From contig CP073213.1 of assembly GCA_020342235.1 (NCBI GenBank), positions 1,528,501 through 1,592,500 on the forward strand: DNA of 64,000 nucleotides, given 5' to 3'. Of this stretch, positions 28,689-39,052 are shown one piece after another. The translations under genes were made by a program, and so were the position numbers. The DNA comes from Saccharomycopsis phalli (taxonomy: Eukaryota; Ascomycota; Saccharomycetes; Ascoideales; Saccharomycopsidaceae). The number at the start of each line of letters is the position of its first letter. Within the stretch, counting starts at the first letter, position 1. The notes below the pieces were generated by a model. It did not search any database. It saw only the letters and a list, made by a program, of their open reading frames with translations, and was not told the origin of the DNA.

Positions 28689-31600
28689 TTACTTCCTATT
28701 AGAGCTGTTATGGTAATAGTAGTCGTTTCGACGACCAGACGACTGTGATTTGTCATAATAGTTATTGAACGACTTTCTAAACCCATTGTCATTGTTACTC
28801 TGACCTTGACCAGAACTGTTCACCCCACTGTTTTGTTTTCTGTCATTATACCCGTCCTTATAATAATTACTATTATTACTGTACCCACTCCGGTAATGCT
28901 CCTTCTTCCGTTTATCATAACTTTCCGTGCCTCCCTGGGAACGTTGCTTATTCAATTCTTTCTCTTTCGCCAACTTAGATCGTATCTCCCATAAGTTTCC
29001 TCCTGTGCTCCACTTAAAGTCTTTGTTGACAAAGTTCGTGAACAGTGCCTTAGTTCCCAGAATGGTGCTGGACCTATCATCTTTTCCAAGATCATCCACC
29101 ATTCCATTAAATATCCTCATCATTTTGCTTCTATTGGCATCGTTATTAGGCTGCTTTTTGAACACACTTAGTTGCTCTTTATATCTTTTGGGAATAACTG
29201 ACAAAATAGAGTCAAAATCTTTGGAATCAACACTTTTTTGTATCTTAGCAAGTTCACTCCCATACTTTCGTTTCTTGGTTTCTGGCTCATCGTTACTTCC
29301 TGTAGCCAGCCGAGGCCGTTTAGATAAGCCATTATCAACTTTTGATTTAGCCCTGTCCTTTGGTCCTGAAGGCAACCCACTCAATCTATTACTAGTGTTC
29401 TTTTGCACATTATTTTCTTTCAGAGGCACTGCCTCACCAACCAAATCTTCCAAATTCGGCTTTTGTTTGGCTTCATCCTTCTCCTTAGCATCCGCCACTT
29501 TAACCTCCTTCTCTTTTTGCTCATTGTCTTTTTGCTTTTGCTTTCCCCCATATTCGGATTCTTGCTTTTGCTTTTGCTTTTGCTGCTCCTTCTCCTTCTC
29601 CTTTTGCTTCTCCTTCTCCTTCTCTTTCTCCTCCTTCTCCTTCTCTTTCTCCTTCTCCTTCTCTTTGTCTTCCTTTTCCTGATTTTCCTTTCTAAGTTCT
29701 TCTTCCTGCAATAATTTTAGCTCCTCCTCCTTAGCTCTCTCTTCAGCTTCTCCTTCTTCGATCTTTCGCTTCTCTTCTTTCTGAATTTTTATCTCTTCTT
29801 CAACATCCTTTCCAAGCTGCTTCTCTTCAGCAATATACTTTTCTTTTTCTTCAACGTATTTTGTCTTATCTTCCTCTTGCATTTCGTAAAAGTCGTAAAT
29901 ATGAACCCAAGTTTTAGTCCGGGCTTTCAAATGGCCTAATAACGCACTTGATGCTAACCTGATATCCTCACGCTCATCATCATTGAGTATACTTTCAAGT
30001 TCCGCCAATAGTTGGTCTCCGTGATCATCAATCGCAGGAAACACATTCAACACATTTTTCAAAAATGTAATAGAGTTTCGTCTAAGCAGGTAATCAGAAT
30101 CTTGTAGACACTCAATCACATCTGTAATGAGTAAGTCATGCCAAGAAAATAGCCTACTGCGGAAGCCATTATGTTCTTTCAAAATTTCGGCCTCTTGAGC
30201 ATTATCCGTCATTACTTCATCTTCATCCATCTCCAAATCCAAGAATAACTTTAAGTATGCCCTTTTATCTCTCAAATTATTAAAATACTCAAACAACAGA
30301 CAGAAGAAAAGTCCCAAATTTTCAGACTCAAGAGGCGTAGAAGTGGATAATGTACGAACCAAAACATTTCCCTGAAAGAATAAGTCCAAACTTTCAAATA
30401 CAATACCCTCAAGCTGGTTATCTAGCAATAAAAATAAGAACTCGGCACAAAAGATAGCATCAAATGATGAGTGAATTATTCGAGGCAATAGACAGTATTC
30501 TAAAAATTGTGCCGCCTGAGGCTTAATATCATTCTCTAAGTTGAACCAAAATTGCTTTTCATTTTTCACGCGTTTCTTAACCAAATCATTGTGCTCTTTA
30601 TGTTTTTCTTGATCAATATCAACATTTTCAAGCATTGTGTTATATGTCCACTTTTCATCTTTGGCGTCATAAATCTGTCTCTTTGAATTCTGATTGTTCA
30701 AAATAATACTATCACATAACTTAATCGAGTGTGTCAACTTATCTTTTATATCATAAGAAGATTCATCATAATTAATATCATAAAGTGATAACTGCCAAAA
30801 CGTAACGAATAAGCCACTGCTTAAACAATTCCAATCGACTAATTTGTTGTTACTCGATATGTAATTCATTATTGGACTCAACACATCAGTCCATGGATTC
30901 TCAGGGGTGAAAGATTCTTCACCTTTTGACTTATACTCATTTATAATATTCCTCGAAAAATATCCTCTCCATAATTCAAAAGCCCATTCCAATCCATAAT
31001 TAATAAGCTCTTCCAAAGGCAGTAAATTATCAGTCAAATAATTATTATTATTCGGAAAATAATTTAGCATTGATATGTAGGTATGAATAAGACAATTCAA
31101 AGCATCACTTCTGTTAAACAAAATCTTAGAATGATCGTCAACCGATTTGTCCAAATAACATTGTTGTTGGTAATAGTTTGTCAATAGCACATACAACTCA
31201 TCCAATCTAGAAGCAACTCCATCTGAGGGTTGAAAGTCTTTGTCATTAATTAATCCGTTCAAATACTTGAGCGAAGCGTTGGTATTCAAAGTAGAAGTTC
31301 GCTTATCAAATATCACTTTGTGTACCATTCTAGCGCATGTATCACCACTATTAAGAGAATTGATTTGTTTAACAGTAAGATTAGTGATATTGGCTATCCC
31401 AGAAACATTGTCAAGTATCTCCTTGAATAAGATAATAGCCATGCTATCATACTCGTATAATCTTTTAATCACAAAGTACGTAAGGATGTTAGCATTAAAA
31501 CGATCTGAAAAATTAAGGCATAATTTCCCAATAAAATTAGCTAAGTTTTGCAACCATAGCCGATCATTTAATCCATCCTTTTGAGTGATACCTCTATTTG

Positions 31601-33668
31601 ATGCTAACCTGGTCAACAAAACATAACTTAGAACATCCCATGCATAGCTATTATAGTACTTTGCTGACTGCACTATCAAGTCTATCAAATTATCATAACT
31701 TTCAACTTGAGTAGTTATTACCTGGAAAAATGGTAGCGGGTTAGAGATGCAAATCTTCGATAAAGTTCTCATGATTATATTGGCATTAGTTTTTGACAAT
31801 CGTTTGATTCCGCTTTTGGTACTTTTTGTGGCTTTATCATATTCCAAATTAACATCCAAATTCCGTTTGCGAATCTTCATTTCTAATTCACCATACAAGT
31901 TAAATCTTTTCTCAATCGGAAAAAGCAGAAACAAACGATATACATGCTCCACAAACGGTGAATTTGAACCCATTAAGGAGATAGAAGGAAAAATAAACTT
32001 ACGGAAGAAAAGGAACCACCGTTCAAGAGCTTCATTGTGCTTGTCGGTATCCAACTCACCACTGTCCCTTTGTAAGTTTAACTTTTCAATCTCCTTCATT
32101 GCAACTCTAACCAATTTTATAAGCAATTCGGGGCTAGAACTCAACTTGGCACCGGTAAATATCAAGATTTCATCACAGATTTCAAACAAATCATCCACGG
32201 ACGCAACAACTGGCAATCCTTCATTCCACTCATAATAGAAAAATTCAAAGTTCTTATCTGAGTTAGAGGACTGGAGCCGAAATATTTCAATATCCCTTAT
32301 ACTATAGTCTTCGTATCCCACCGCATGATTATCTTTACTTACTCTAAGCTGGGTCTTGGCAGTAAGTTTTTCTCTCACGGCATCATCTGAAATCGGATGG
32401 TAATTATCAAAGTAAAATTTATCAATAGCCTGGTTGACCAATCTATGAATTAAGCTAGGAATCAGATCCTCGATTTGGGCAAGCGCAGGATATTTTCTTA
32501 GAAAATAAATCGAGTGATTGTATACCCCAAACAACAAGAAAAACTTTAGTAGCTGAAACTTGTGATTATTCTTCATCCCCAATGGTTCTAACACTTTGAT
32601 ATCGTCCTCTATGGCAACAGACTTGTCCCGTGTTTTTGAGCTTTCTTTAGAATCTTCATTTTCTGCAGCCAACGGAGCAGCAAGTGCCAATGCTGAGGCG
32701 CTGGCCTTGAATATTTTATCCTGCATATGATCCTTATATGCTTCTTCCAATTCTTCCATCTCTTTCTCTGATGGGCCAGTCATTTCTTGCCAGCCAGCAA
32801 TTGACACAAATCCTTCCTTGACAAGAATGGAAATAAGACACATTAACGTTTCAGGACAGTTGTTTTTCAAAGCATCAAAGCTAAGAAGCTTGAGAAGTAA
32901 CAATTTATTTCCAATTTCGCTTCCTCCCTCCATGATTCTATTTATCTCTCTTGGAGGGTACTTTGAGGATTCCTTTGGCCACCACAATGACTGCTTTAAT
33001 AGCTGGACACAGAAACGATAATTCCTTAATATATTGGTAGTGAAGATATCTAGCAACGTGTCCAACACCCGGGTAGGGTCAAGAGAATATATCCCAATTA
33101 ATTTCAATATACTGTTATTGACCATTTCCACCATTAAAAGGGCATCGGGATGTTGTACCGCTTCAAACACTAACGTTATAAGCTTTGAGTACCCTAAGGA
33201 ACTCTCATGGAGGAGCTGTGCGTTCTTAACCTTCGAGGAGTCGATCAAAAAGTTAGAGGATTTCCTTGAGTAATTGTCCATTATCTTTGATGACTTAATA
33301 AGGTCGGTACGCAAGTGCTTAATCAACAAGGGCTGTTGGATAGTGGCGTTGCGAATTAATTCTGATAAATTGGCAGTAGGAGGAAACAAGTTTATCATCA
33401 GGATAAACAGAAGAACCAAGTATTGGTCATTGTTTGTCTTCTTCAAGAGCTTATTCAAAAATACTAGCCCTTCTTTTGTAGGAAAATCATCAACAAGAGT
33501 GAAAATATAGATAAACTCATACCATAGCTCAGGAATTTTTTCATTCTGAGAGAAATCCTCGCACAGTACGGTATCAGTATAATACTTCTCAACCGTCAGA
33601 TCCTCTGATATCGAAGTAATTGAAGCCTCATCAAAATATTGGAAGCCTAACTCCGATAACCCACTCAT
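28689..33668 (-). CDS. THO2: THO complex subunit Tho2
   Basis: A 1659-residue protein, close to the 1597 residues of S. cerevisiae Tho2. Family blocks include WNCLSSGLFVTFWQLSLYDI and LLPRIIHSSFDAIFCAEFLF. Tho2 is the scaffold of THO, which couples transcription elongation to mRNA export and prevents R-loops. A long Lys/Glu/Gln-rich stretch (about residues 1265-1405, plus-strand 29470-29880) contains runs of KEKEKE and should be a single helix or coiled coil. The tail is Asn/Tyr/Arg rich, fitting a nucleic-acid-binding end. The ATG at 33668 is preferred over a TTG seven codons upstream. Confidence 0.92.
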   Translation of the reverse strand: MSGLSELGFQYFDEASITSISEDLTVEKYYTDTVLCEDFSQNEKIPELWYEFIYIFTLVDDFPTKEGLVFLNKLLKKTNNDQYLVLLFILMINLFPPTANLSELIRNATIQQPLLIKHLRTDLIKSSKIMDNYSRKSSNFLIDSSKVKNAQLLHESSLGYSKLITLVFEAVQHPDALLMVEMVNNSILKLIGIYSLDPTRVLDTLLDIFTTNILRNYRFCVQLLKQSLWWPKESSKYPPREINRIMEGGSEIGNKLLLLKLLSFDALKNNCPETLMCLISILVKEGFVSIAGWQEMTGPSEKEMEELEEAYKDHMQDKIFKASASALALAAPLAAENEDSKESSKTRDKSVAIEDDIKVLEPLGMKNNHKFQLLKFFLLFGVYNHSIYFLRKYPALAQIEDLIPSLIHRLVNQAIDKFYFDNYHPISDDAVREKLTAKTQLRVSKDNHAVGYEDYSIRDIEIFRLQSSNSDKNFEFFYYEWNEGLPVVASVDDLFEICDEILIFTGAKLSSSPELLIKLVRVAMKEIEKLNLQRDSGELDTDKHNEALERWFLFFRKFIFPSISLMGSNSPFVEHVYRLFLLFPIEKRFNLYGELEMKIRKRNLDVNLEYDKATKSTKSGIKRLSKTNANIIMRTLSKICISNPLPFFQVITTQVESYDNLIDLIVQSAKYYNSYAWDVLSYVLLTRLASNRGITQKDGLNDRLWLQNLANFIGKLCLNFSDRFNANILTYFVIKRLYEYDSMAIILFKEILDNVSGIANITNLTVKQINSLNSGDTCARMVHKVIFDKRTSTLNTNASLKYLNGLINDKDFQPSDGVASRLDELYVLLTNYYQQQCYLDKSVDDHSKILFNRSDALNCLIHTYISMLNYFPNNNNYLTDNLLPLEELINYGLEWAFELWRGYFSRNIINEYKSKGEESFTPENPWTDVLSPIMNYISSNNKLVDWNCLSSGLFVTFWQLSLYDINYDESSYDIKDKLTHSIKLCDSIILNNQNSKRQIYDAKDEKWTYNTMLENVDIDQEKHKEHNDLVKKRVKNEKQFWFNLENDIKPQAAQFLEYCLLPRIIHSSFDAIFCAEFLFLLLDNQLEGIVFESLDLFFQGNVLVRTLSTSTPLESENLGLFFCLLFEYFNNLRDKRAYLKLFLDLEMDEDEVMTDNAQEAEILKEHNGFRSRLFSWHDLLITDVIECLQDSDYLLRRNSITFLKNVLNVFPAIDDHGDQLLAELESILNDDEREDIRLASSALLGHLKARTKTWVHIYDFYEMQEEDKTKYVEEKEKYIAEEKQLGKDVEEEIKIQKEEKRKIEEGEAEERAKEEELKLLQEEELRKENQEKEDKEKEKEKEKEKEEKEKEKEKQKEKEKEQQKQKQKQESEYGGKQKQKDNEQKEKEVKVADAKEKDEAKQKPNLEDLVGEAVPLKENNVQKNTSNRLSGLPSGPKDRAKSKVDNGLSKRPRLATGSNDEPETKKRKYGSELAKIQKSVDSKDFDSILSVIPKRYKEQLSVFKKQPNNDANRSKMMRIFNGMVDDLGKDDRSSTILGTKALFTNFVNKDFKWSTGGNLWEIRSKLAKEKELNKQRSQGGTESYDKRKKEHYRSGYSNNSNYYKDGYNDRKQNSGVNSSGQGQSNNDNGFRKSFNNYYDKSQSSGRRNDYYYHNSSNRK

Positions 33669-33722
33669 GATTCTGTATAACCAGGGCAATTTTGTATTAT
33701 CATTTTGTCAAGCATTCGCGCA

Positions 33723-33729
33723 CGGGTAA
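33723..33729 (+). promoter_or_regulatory. Reb1-type motif in THO2/PGA2 divergent promoter
   Basis: CGGGTAA sits midway in the 119-bp gap between the divergent THO2 and PGA2 starts, a typical position for a nucleosome-free-region factor. Confidence 0.5.
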
Positions 33730-33787
33730 CTAACTTGACTGATAAAAATCATTTGGGAAATACAATCAATCACTTTAATATAATATA

Positions 33788-34225
33788 ATGAGTGAACCGG
33801 CATACTACACGTTGAAAGATTTATTAATAATGAATCGGGAGTATATTCCCACATTCTTCTATGAGATTGCTTTTAAATATACCCCAGTGGATATCATGGA
33901 CTCGAATATCACAAAATTACTTCGGTTGGTGGTTGTTGTGACTGGGTACTTATTATTTAGACAGATTGTCATGAAGCATCAAGTTAATAGAGCCAAAAAC
34001 CAGGAGGTTGAAAAGGCTGCTGATGGAGTTGATAACGTTGACGAGTTGTTCAGTAAAGATGATACCACTGAAGGAAAAAGTACAGGAATTGAGGAAAGTG
34101 GATGGGGCTGGGGACAAAAGTCCAGAAAGGATATTAAACTAAAGCAAGAAATATTGCAGCAAATGTTAAGAGAACAAGCTGGTGGCGACGATGATGACGA
34201 TATTAAAGACCTATTGGAGGATTAG
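33788..34225 (+). CDS. PGA2: Pga2-type ER membrane protein
   Basis: A 145-residue protein with a single TM segment near residues 45-62 (LLRLVVVVTGYLLFRQI), a charged cytoplasmic part containing SGWGWGQKSRKDIKLKQEIL, and an acidic C terminus. The GWG-K-R motif followed by a Lys/Gln-rich helix matches S. cerevisiae Pga2, an essential ER/nuclear-envelope protein needed for maturation of Gas1 and Pho8. In this species a short tyrosine-rich N terminus precedes the TM. Confidence 0.85.
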   Translation: MSEPAYYTLKDLLIMNREYIPTFFYEIAFKYTPVDIMDSNITKLLRLVVVVTGYLLFRQIVMKHQVNRAKNQEVEKAADGVDNVDELFSKDDTTEGKSTGIEESGWGWGQKSRKDIKLKQEILQQMLREQAGGDDDDDIKDLLED

Positions 34226-34602
34226 ATGGCTTCCTTTTAATTTACGGACGGATAATAATAATAAATGTATAAGCAATATCAAATTAAAAGGAAACTTGGT
34301 AAAATAGATAGATTAATATTGATGGATGGATGGCGTCCTGTTTCTTTTAGTAGCATACACTCATTTGCCACGCCCACACACACAAGTTATGGACACACCC
34401 ATGTGTAATATTTATTGTATAAAATTATTTTCAAGTTTATTTGTATGTTTTGTATCCTTTTTAGTTATCTTTCCTCGGTATTTTCTATCGTCCCTGACAA
34501 TAGCTACAGTAAGGTTTATAGGGCGGGCTGTAATGTTCTAGATTTTTCTTTGAAAATTACATTTAAGTGTCCGATATTTCCAGGTCACCACATATATCAG
34601 CC
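34226..34602. other. Intergenic region upstream of CDC37
   Basis: About 375 bp, AT rich, with a short CACACACACA run near 34375. No heat-shock element with canonical NGAAN spacing was recognised, nor any RNA gene. Confidence 0.35.
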
Positions 34603-36246
34603 ATGCCGATTGACTATTCTAAGTGGGACAAACTTGAATTAAGTGATGATAGTGATGTCGAAGTTCATCCAAATGTCGATAAAAAGAGTTTTATTCGGAT
34701 GAAGCAAAGACAAATACATGACGAGCGTATAAAACGAGAGCAGGAAATAAAGATATTGAGTGTTCAATCCGAGATGTACGAGCATTTGAATGAAAGAGTC
34801 GACAAAATGTTACTCACCTTAAAGGGTGATGAGCTTTTAGATGAGAAAGTTCGAAATAAATTTCTTGAGGATAACTTTGACAGCAAAGAGAAATCTACGC
34901 AACAAGATCTTGAAGATGCGCCTACATACAATGAAATGATTGAGGACTTGTTTTCAGATATCTATAGCAGAAACCAAGTTACGAGCTCAGATCAATTAAG
35001 AAAGTTAGTCGTTGATCATAGAAAAAAAATTGACGAGGTCTCAAAACAAAATGGTGAGAAGTTGGAGAAGTTGCGATTCGAGAAAATGAACTACATTACC
35101 TCTGAAGACCTTCACACTGGCTTTGACTCGTTTTACACTAATAAAGACAAAATTAATACAAATTCTAGTGGTGCTCCGAAGGCTGACCCGAAGCCAACAG
35201 AAAAGGTAACAGAAATTGAAACCATCAATAGTCCTAAGGCCAATGAACTTAAGAAAGAGAAAACCGCAAAGGAAGAATTAGATGAAATGAAGTTATTCCC
35301 AGAAACCGAAGAGTTTGGTAAAATTAATGCCAAAGATTATTTGGTTTCTGCCAAGTTCTTGAGAGCTAATCCTTTTATTATCACTAGTAGTCAGAAAGAC
35401 GGGTTATTAATGAAGGCTTTTGATTATCAATTAAAAGATGAAAATAAGGAAGCAGAGAATATTGTTCATCAGTCTTTGATTATTCAGTATATTAATGATT
35501 TGGTCGGAAAGAATGCTACGATACCCCAAGTTGAAAAAGGAATTGGTATCTTCTTTGAAAGAATTATCCAAGATAACAGATTATTATTAAAGGAAACCGA
35601 AAATACATATAATCATGTTAAACAAAGATGTGAGGTTTTGAAGAAGGAAAACTCCAATTTGAATAGTTTGGAAGGCGAACCAGAACAGGAGGAGCAAATC
35701 CAACTAAAGTCATTGGATCCTAACAGTAAGTTAACTGTCACTATTCCAGACCCTGCTAAGGATGCAGAGAAATACAAAGAGTTTTTAGCATTGCCTGAGA
35801 ATATGAAGCAAGCAGTTAATACCGGTTCGTTGGATGAAATTAACAAGGTGTTTGCTACCATGAAGATTGATGAGGCCGAAAAGGTCTTGGAAACCTTTGA
35901 GAAGAGTGGTGTGATTGGAATTCAAGCAGTTTTGGAAAATGAACAGGAGTGGGAAGATATGAAAGGCAATTACCAAGACAACTCCATAGAGTTACGCTCC
36001 ACTGACCCTAATGCTGAATTGGTGATTTTGCTGCCAGACGAAACTAATCCTGAGACGTACCAAGAATTTTTGAAATTACCACAAGAAATGCAAAATGCGG
36101 TAAGAAATCAATCGCTTGATGAAGTAAATCAAGTTTTTGCAAAATTGGGGCAAGACCAGTCCCAAGGGGTACTTGAATTGTTGGAAAAGTCGGGAATTTT
36201 GGCACTTTATAAAAAGCCTACCGATCTAGCTGATGAGGTAGACTAA
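34603..36246 (+). CDS. CDC37: Hsp90 co-chaperone Cdc37 with duplicated C-terminal domain
   Basis: A 547-residue protein starting MPIDYSKWDKLELSDDSDVE, the conserved kinase-binding N terminus with its CK2 site, which fixes the ATG at 34603. The Hsp90-binding middle domain contains TEEFGKI, FLRANPFIITSSQKDGLLMKAFDYQL. The C-terminal domain occurs twice: about residues 367-445 (LDPNSKLTVTIPD ... LPENMKQAVNTGSLDEINKV ... EKSGVIGI) and 464-540 (TDPNAELVILLPD ... LPQEMQNAVRNQSLDEVNQV ... EKSGILAL). S. cerevisiae Cdc37 has one copy. The conserved Trp of FIRWKQ is Met here. The protein ends DLADEVD, like the usual tail. Confidence 0.95.
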   Translation: MPIDYSKWDKLELSDDSDVEVHPNVDKKSFIRMKQRQIHDERIKREQEIKILSVQSEMYEHLNERVDKMLLTLKGDELLDEKVRNKFLEDNFDSKEKSTQQDLEDAPTYNEMIEDLFSDIYSRNQVTSSDQLRKLVVDHRKKIDEVSKQNGEKLEKLRFEKMNYITSEDLHTGFDSFYTNKDKINTNSSGAPKADPKPTEKVTEIETINSPKANELKKEKTAKEELDEMKLFPETEEFGKINAKDYLVSAKFLRANPFIITSSQKDGLLMKAFDYQLKDENKEAENIVHQSLIIQYINDLVGKNATIPQVEKGIGIFFERIIQDNRLLLKETENTYNHVKQRCEVLKKENSNLNSLEGEPEQEEQIQLKSLDPNSKLTVTIPDPAKDAEKYKEFLALPENMKQAVNTGSLDEINKVFATMKIDEAEKVLETFEKSGVIGIQAVLENEQEWEDMKGNYQDNSIELRSTDPNAELVILLPDETNPETYQEFLKLPQEMQNAVRNQSLDEVNQVFAKLGQDQSQGVLELLEKSGILALYKKPTDLADEVD

Positions 36247-36326
36247 GTAAGCTACATATACGACAAAAAAATATATATATTGAATAAATGCCCCAGTCGT
36301 TATCATTAAAAGTTTTTCAAATGCTG

Positions 36327-36521
36327 TTATATTCCAGTTGAATATGTGTATGTGTAAGTAGAAACCACATTCTCGCCATTTTCCTGACAGTAGGTAATGT
36401 AGTCGATTGATCTTGGCAGGTCCCGCTTCTGATATTGAGGCAAGAGAGTAGTAGTAATGTGACTGGTAGAGGCTAAGTTTAATAAAAGAAAGGAATTGAA
36501 CACGAACACCTTGACTAGCAT
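36327..36521 (-). CDS. Possible small secreted protein with Kex2-like site
   Basis: A 64-codon ORF beginning with a convincing signal peptide (MLVKVFVFNSFLLLNLASTS), then a Lys-Arg pair in QYQKRDLPRS that Kex2 could cut, and a Thr/Tyr-rich end (STYTYTYSTGI). A TATATATATA stretch lies 40 bp upstream on the same strand. I do not recognise the family. Chance cannot be excluded for an ORF of this size; the secretion features raise it above the background. Confidence 0.35.
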   Translation of the reverse strand: MLVKVFVFNSFLLLNLASTSHITTTLLPQYQKRDLPRSIDYITYCQENGENVVSTYTYTYSTGI

Positions 36522-37279
36522 ATTGAAAATTTAACCTACTGGTACAAGACCCCACATTAGTATATATATACTAGAAACTGGTGGCTGGCTTCTAGTGGGA
36601 TCCGAGTATGCAAGTGAAAATTCCATGATCCATTAGACAGGAGTTTGGAACTGAGTCAACACTGGTCACACAGGCTGTTCAAACACCGACGAATGGCATA
36701 TTAGGACATGGTAATTGAAACCGGGTATATTCACTGGTTTTTTAGATAGCTTACACGGGCTTCCCCTACTAGACGCGCATCCAAGACATTGGTATTAGCA
36801 ACTTCTCAATCCAACTTTAAGATTTTTTTTCGTTGTACTCTCGATTATTAATAATGCTAATTAGGCTGGTTTTAACCTTGACACACAGTATATCCATAGA
36901 AAATATCTGCACGCTAGTCAATTGAAACGAACATTGTTACCATTATGAAGCTGCAGTGTAAAACATGAAACTAATGTGGAAATGGTAATCCGAAACAACC
37001 CATCTAAACCAACTACTCAGGAAGGAAACTTTATTACAATATTGTATGTATTTTTGCAACTCCGGGTTTGTTGATACTGCCTATTGTCCTAAAACGCTTT
37101 ATGTCTGTGACAGAAAGCGCAAGGCCATCATACAGGACATTGAACTATGAAATCAATCAGCAACTAGATTGGCATATTAAGTTTGTCTGCATGCGTCCAT
37201 AGCAGGGAACATAATTGCGAAGATACAACATCTGTTCAGGAAACTCCATTAATACTTCTATAGACTATAGAGCATAGTT
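36522..37279. other. Gene-poor intergenic region
   Basis: About 760 bp between the small ORF and the GH72 gene 3' end. It has mixed composition. A B-box-like GTTCAAACA near 36678 lacks a matching A box and clover-leaf. No ORF, repeat or C/D box pair was seen. Confidence 0.35.
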
Positions 37280-38743
37280 TTACATCAAAAGAGAGAGCAT
37301 GACAGAGATAAAACCAGTAAGAGAGTAGGCTGGAATATCATAGTTTTGCGCTCCGCCCTTGCTCTTGGAAGTAGTGGAAGAAGAGCCGGAAGATCCAGCG
37401 GAAGATGCAGCCGTGGTTGAAGCCACAACTGGAGTAGTTCCATCTTGAGAATTGACCTCATTCTCGCTGCTAAATTCCACAGTTGGGTTGCTGACCTTGT
37501 TCCCACTAGAGTCAGTAATAGTGTAGTTAGAGGTCTGGGCACTGACATCGACAATTTTCCCGACATTCGAGCCGCCAGCACCATTCTCAATTAATTTCTT
37601 AATGTCATCTGGTTGGTCTGGCAAGGTGAAGCTGTTGTCAAAACTAGAGTCGTCTGACTTGATGGTGTCTGAGTTACATTTTGGGAAAGTTCTGTTGGAC
37701 ACTGACGATTCTGAAATGGAAGCAGTGACATTAGAGAGTTGTTTCTTGAAGTTGTCAAAGTCCTGCTTGTAAGTAACACCCTTTGACGAAGAGTCAATCT
37801 CGACTAACCCGTACTGGTTCTCCTCTTCAGCATACTCGTACACCAATCCACCTGACAAGGTGTTGAGCAAGCCACCGAAAATACCTTGGGAGACTTCATC
37901 AAAAGTTCTTGGGGTCTTAGTATTACATCCGTACTCAGAGAAGAACACTGGAATGGACGAGTTGGCAAAGGTAGTGTTGACAGCACTGTAACCGGAAGAC
38001 GAGAACGAAGAACCGGCACACCACTCGTACGAGTTCAAACCAAAGAAGTCGGAGTTGGACTGGTCGCCGTTGTCACACTCCAAGTAGTCAAACGTGACTT
38101 TTCGCAACGAGGTGACGTCAGCAGCAGAATATCCAACAGGAATGGTTCGGTTGGCATGTTTGGCAATGTACTGCTTCATGTCTCTTTGAACAGCTCTGAT
38201 ATATGTAGGGGTGCCGTTGGCGGACTTCTCATCGTTGATGATCTCATTTCCAGAAAAGAAGCCCAACAAATTTGGGTACCCTTTGAAGGCATCAATGACC
38301 TTGAACACTCTACTCAAGTAGTTACCATTGTAACTGGACTGTGGGTCATCTCTGTTTAAAGACTGACCGTCCAAGGCTGAGTTGACATCCAATATGACAT
38401 AAATCCCTGCGTCGTTTAAAATCGACATACATTGATCGTGGTTCACGTCAGGGTTGATCGTATAGATTCTGATAGTGTTGATGTTGGCCTGCTGCAATAC
38501 GTAGGCGTCACGGTAACAAACACTGGCATCAGATAAGACGTCACCGTCGCTGTCGTTGCCTGTGTATGCAGAAGACCCGCCTGGTTGATAGTCAGCACCC
38601 TTGATCAAAAACACTTGACCATCATCGGAAGCCTTGGTGGCAGGCTTGATAAATCGGTTACCCTTGACCTCGATCGGAATCAAGGCGTTGGCAACGGAAA
38701 GAGTGGCAAGAACTGATGTGATTGTCTTAAAATCTAATAGCAT
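37280..38743 (-). CDS. GPI-anchored beta-1,3-glucanosyltransferase (GH72, no X8 domain)
   Basis: A 487-residue protein with signal peptide (residues 1-20), a GH72 domain (about 22-335) and a Ser-rich tail with a hydrophobic end suited to GPI anchoring. The catalytic acid/base is the Glu of FFSGNEIIND and the nucleophile the Glu of VFFSEYGC. The Cys-rich X8/CBM43 module is absent, placing it with the Gas3/4/5-Pga4 group rather than Gas1/Phr1. These enzymes elongate and branch wall beta-1,3-glucan. An in-frame ATG at 38812 would add 23 residues before the signal peptide and is less likely. Confidence 0.92.
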   Translation of the reverse strand: MLLDFKTITSVLATLSVANALIPIEVKGNRFIKPATKASDDGQVFLIKGADYQPGGSSAYTGNDSDGDVLSDASVCYRDAYVLQQANINTIRIYTINPDVNHDQCMSILNDAGIYVILDVNSALDGQSLNRDDPQSSYNGNYLSRVFKVIDAFKGYPNLLGFFSGNEIINDEKSANGTPTYIRAVQRDMKQYIAKHANRTIPVGYSAADVTSLRKVTFDYLECDNGDQSNSDFFGLNSYEWCAGSSFSSSGYSAVNTTFANSSIPVFFSEYGCNTKTPRTFDEVSQGIFGGLLNTLSGGLVYEYAEEENQYGLVEIDSSSKGVTYKQDFDNFKKQLSNVTASISESSVSNRTFPKCNSDTIKSDDSSFDNSFTLPDQPDDIKKLIENGAGGSNVGKIVDVSAQTSNYTITDSSGNKVSNPTVEFSSENEVNSQDGTTPVVASTTAASSAGSSGSSSTTSKSKGGAQNYDIPAYSLTGFISVMLSLLM

Positions 38744-38826
38744 AACGAGCGGTTGGAGGATAGACAAAAATTGAAAAACTGTAAACAGGTGGAAAATACC
38801 TCCTTCCGACATCAGGGGCTTTGCGC

Positions 38827-38861
38827 GAATTAGGCAACTGTGGGGTTGTTCTGCCTAATTC
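38827..38861. promoter_or_regulatory. 10-bp inverted repeat in the GH72/orphan divergent promoter
   Basis: GAATTAGGCA (38827-38836) and TGCCTAATTC (38852-38861) form a perfect inverted repeat with a 15-bp centre, 84-118 bp upstream of the GH72 start. It could be a dimeric factor site shared by the divergent pair; the factor is unknown. Confidence 0.35.
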
Positions 38862-39052
38862 ATGCGCATGAGTTTCATGCGTCCCAATATAGCGGCCCTG
38901 GCATCCTTGTCTTTCGCTCTACAAGACAAACAGGTTTCAACTAGCACTCGATTGTAACATGGCTAAAGCATCTGCAAGGATGTTTCACTGGACCTATTGT
39001 TGTAGAGATTTTTAAGTTGTCCATGATATTTATGAAACATCCCTCCCAAAGG

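Noticed and set aside
29403-29714. Leu-rich hydrophobic ORF on the plus strand inside THO2
   Set aside because: It is the antisense image of the Lys/Glu-rich THO2 segment and has no independent features.
36226-36555. 109-codon minus-strand ORF overlapping the CDC37 3' end
   Set aside because: No start context or recognisable motif; it overlaps CDC37 and the better secreted-peptide frame.
36670-36700. tRNA-like B box GTTCAAACA
   Set aside because: No A box at the right distance, no acceptor stem and no terminator T run. No tRNA was found anywhere in the window.
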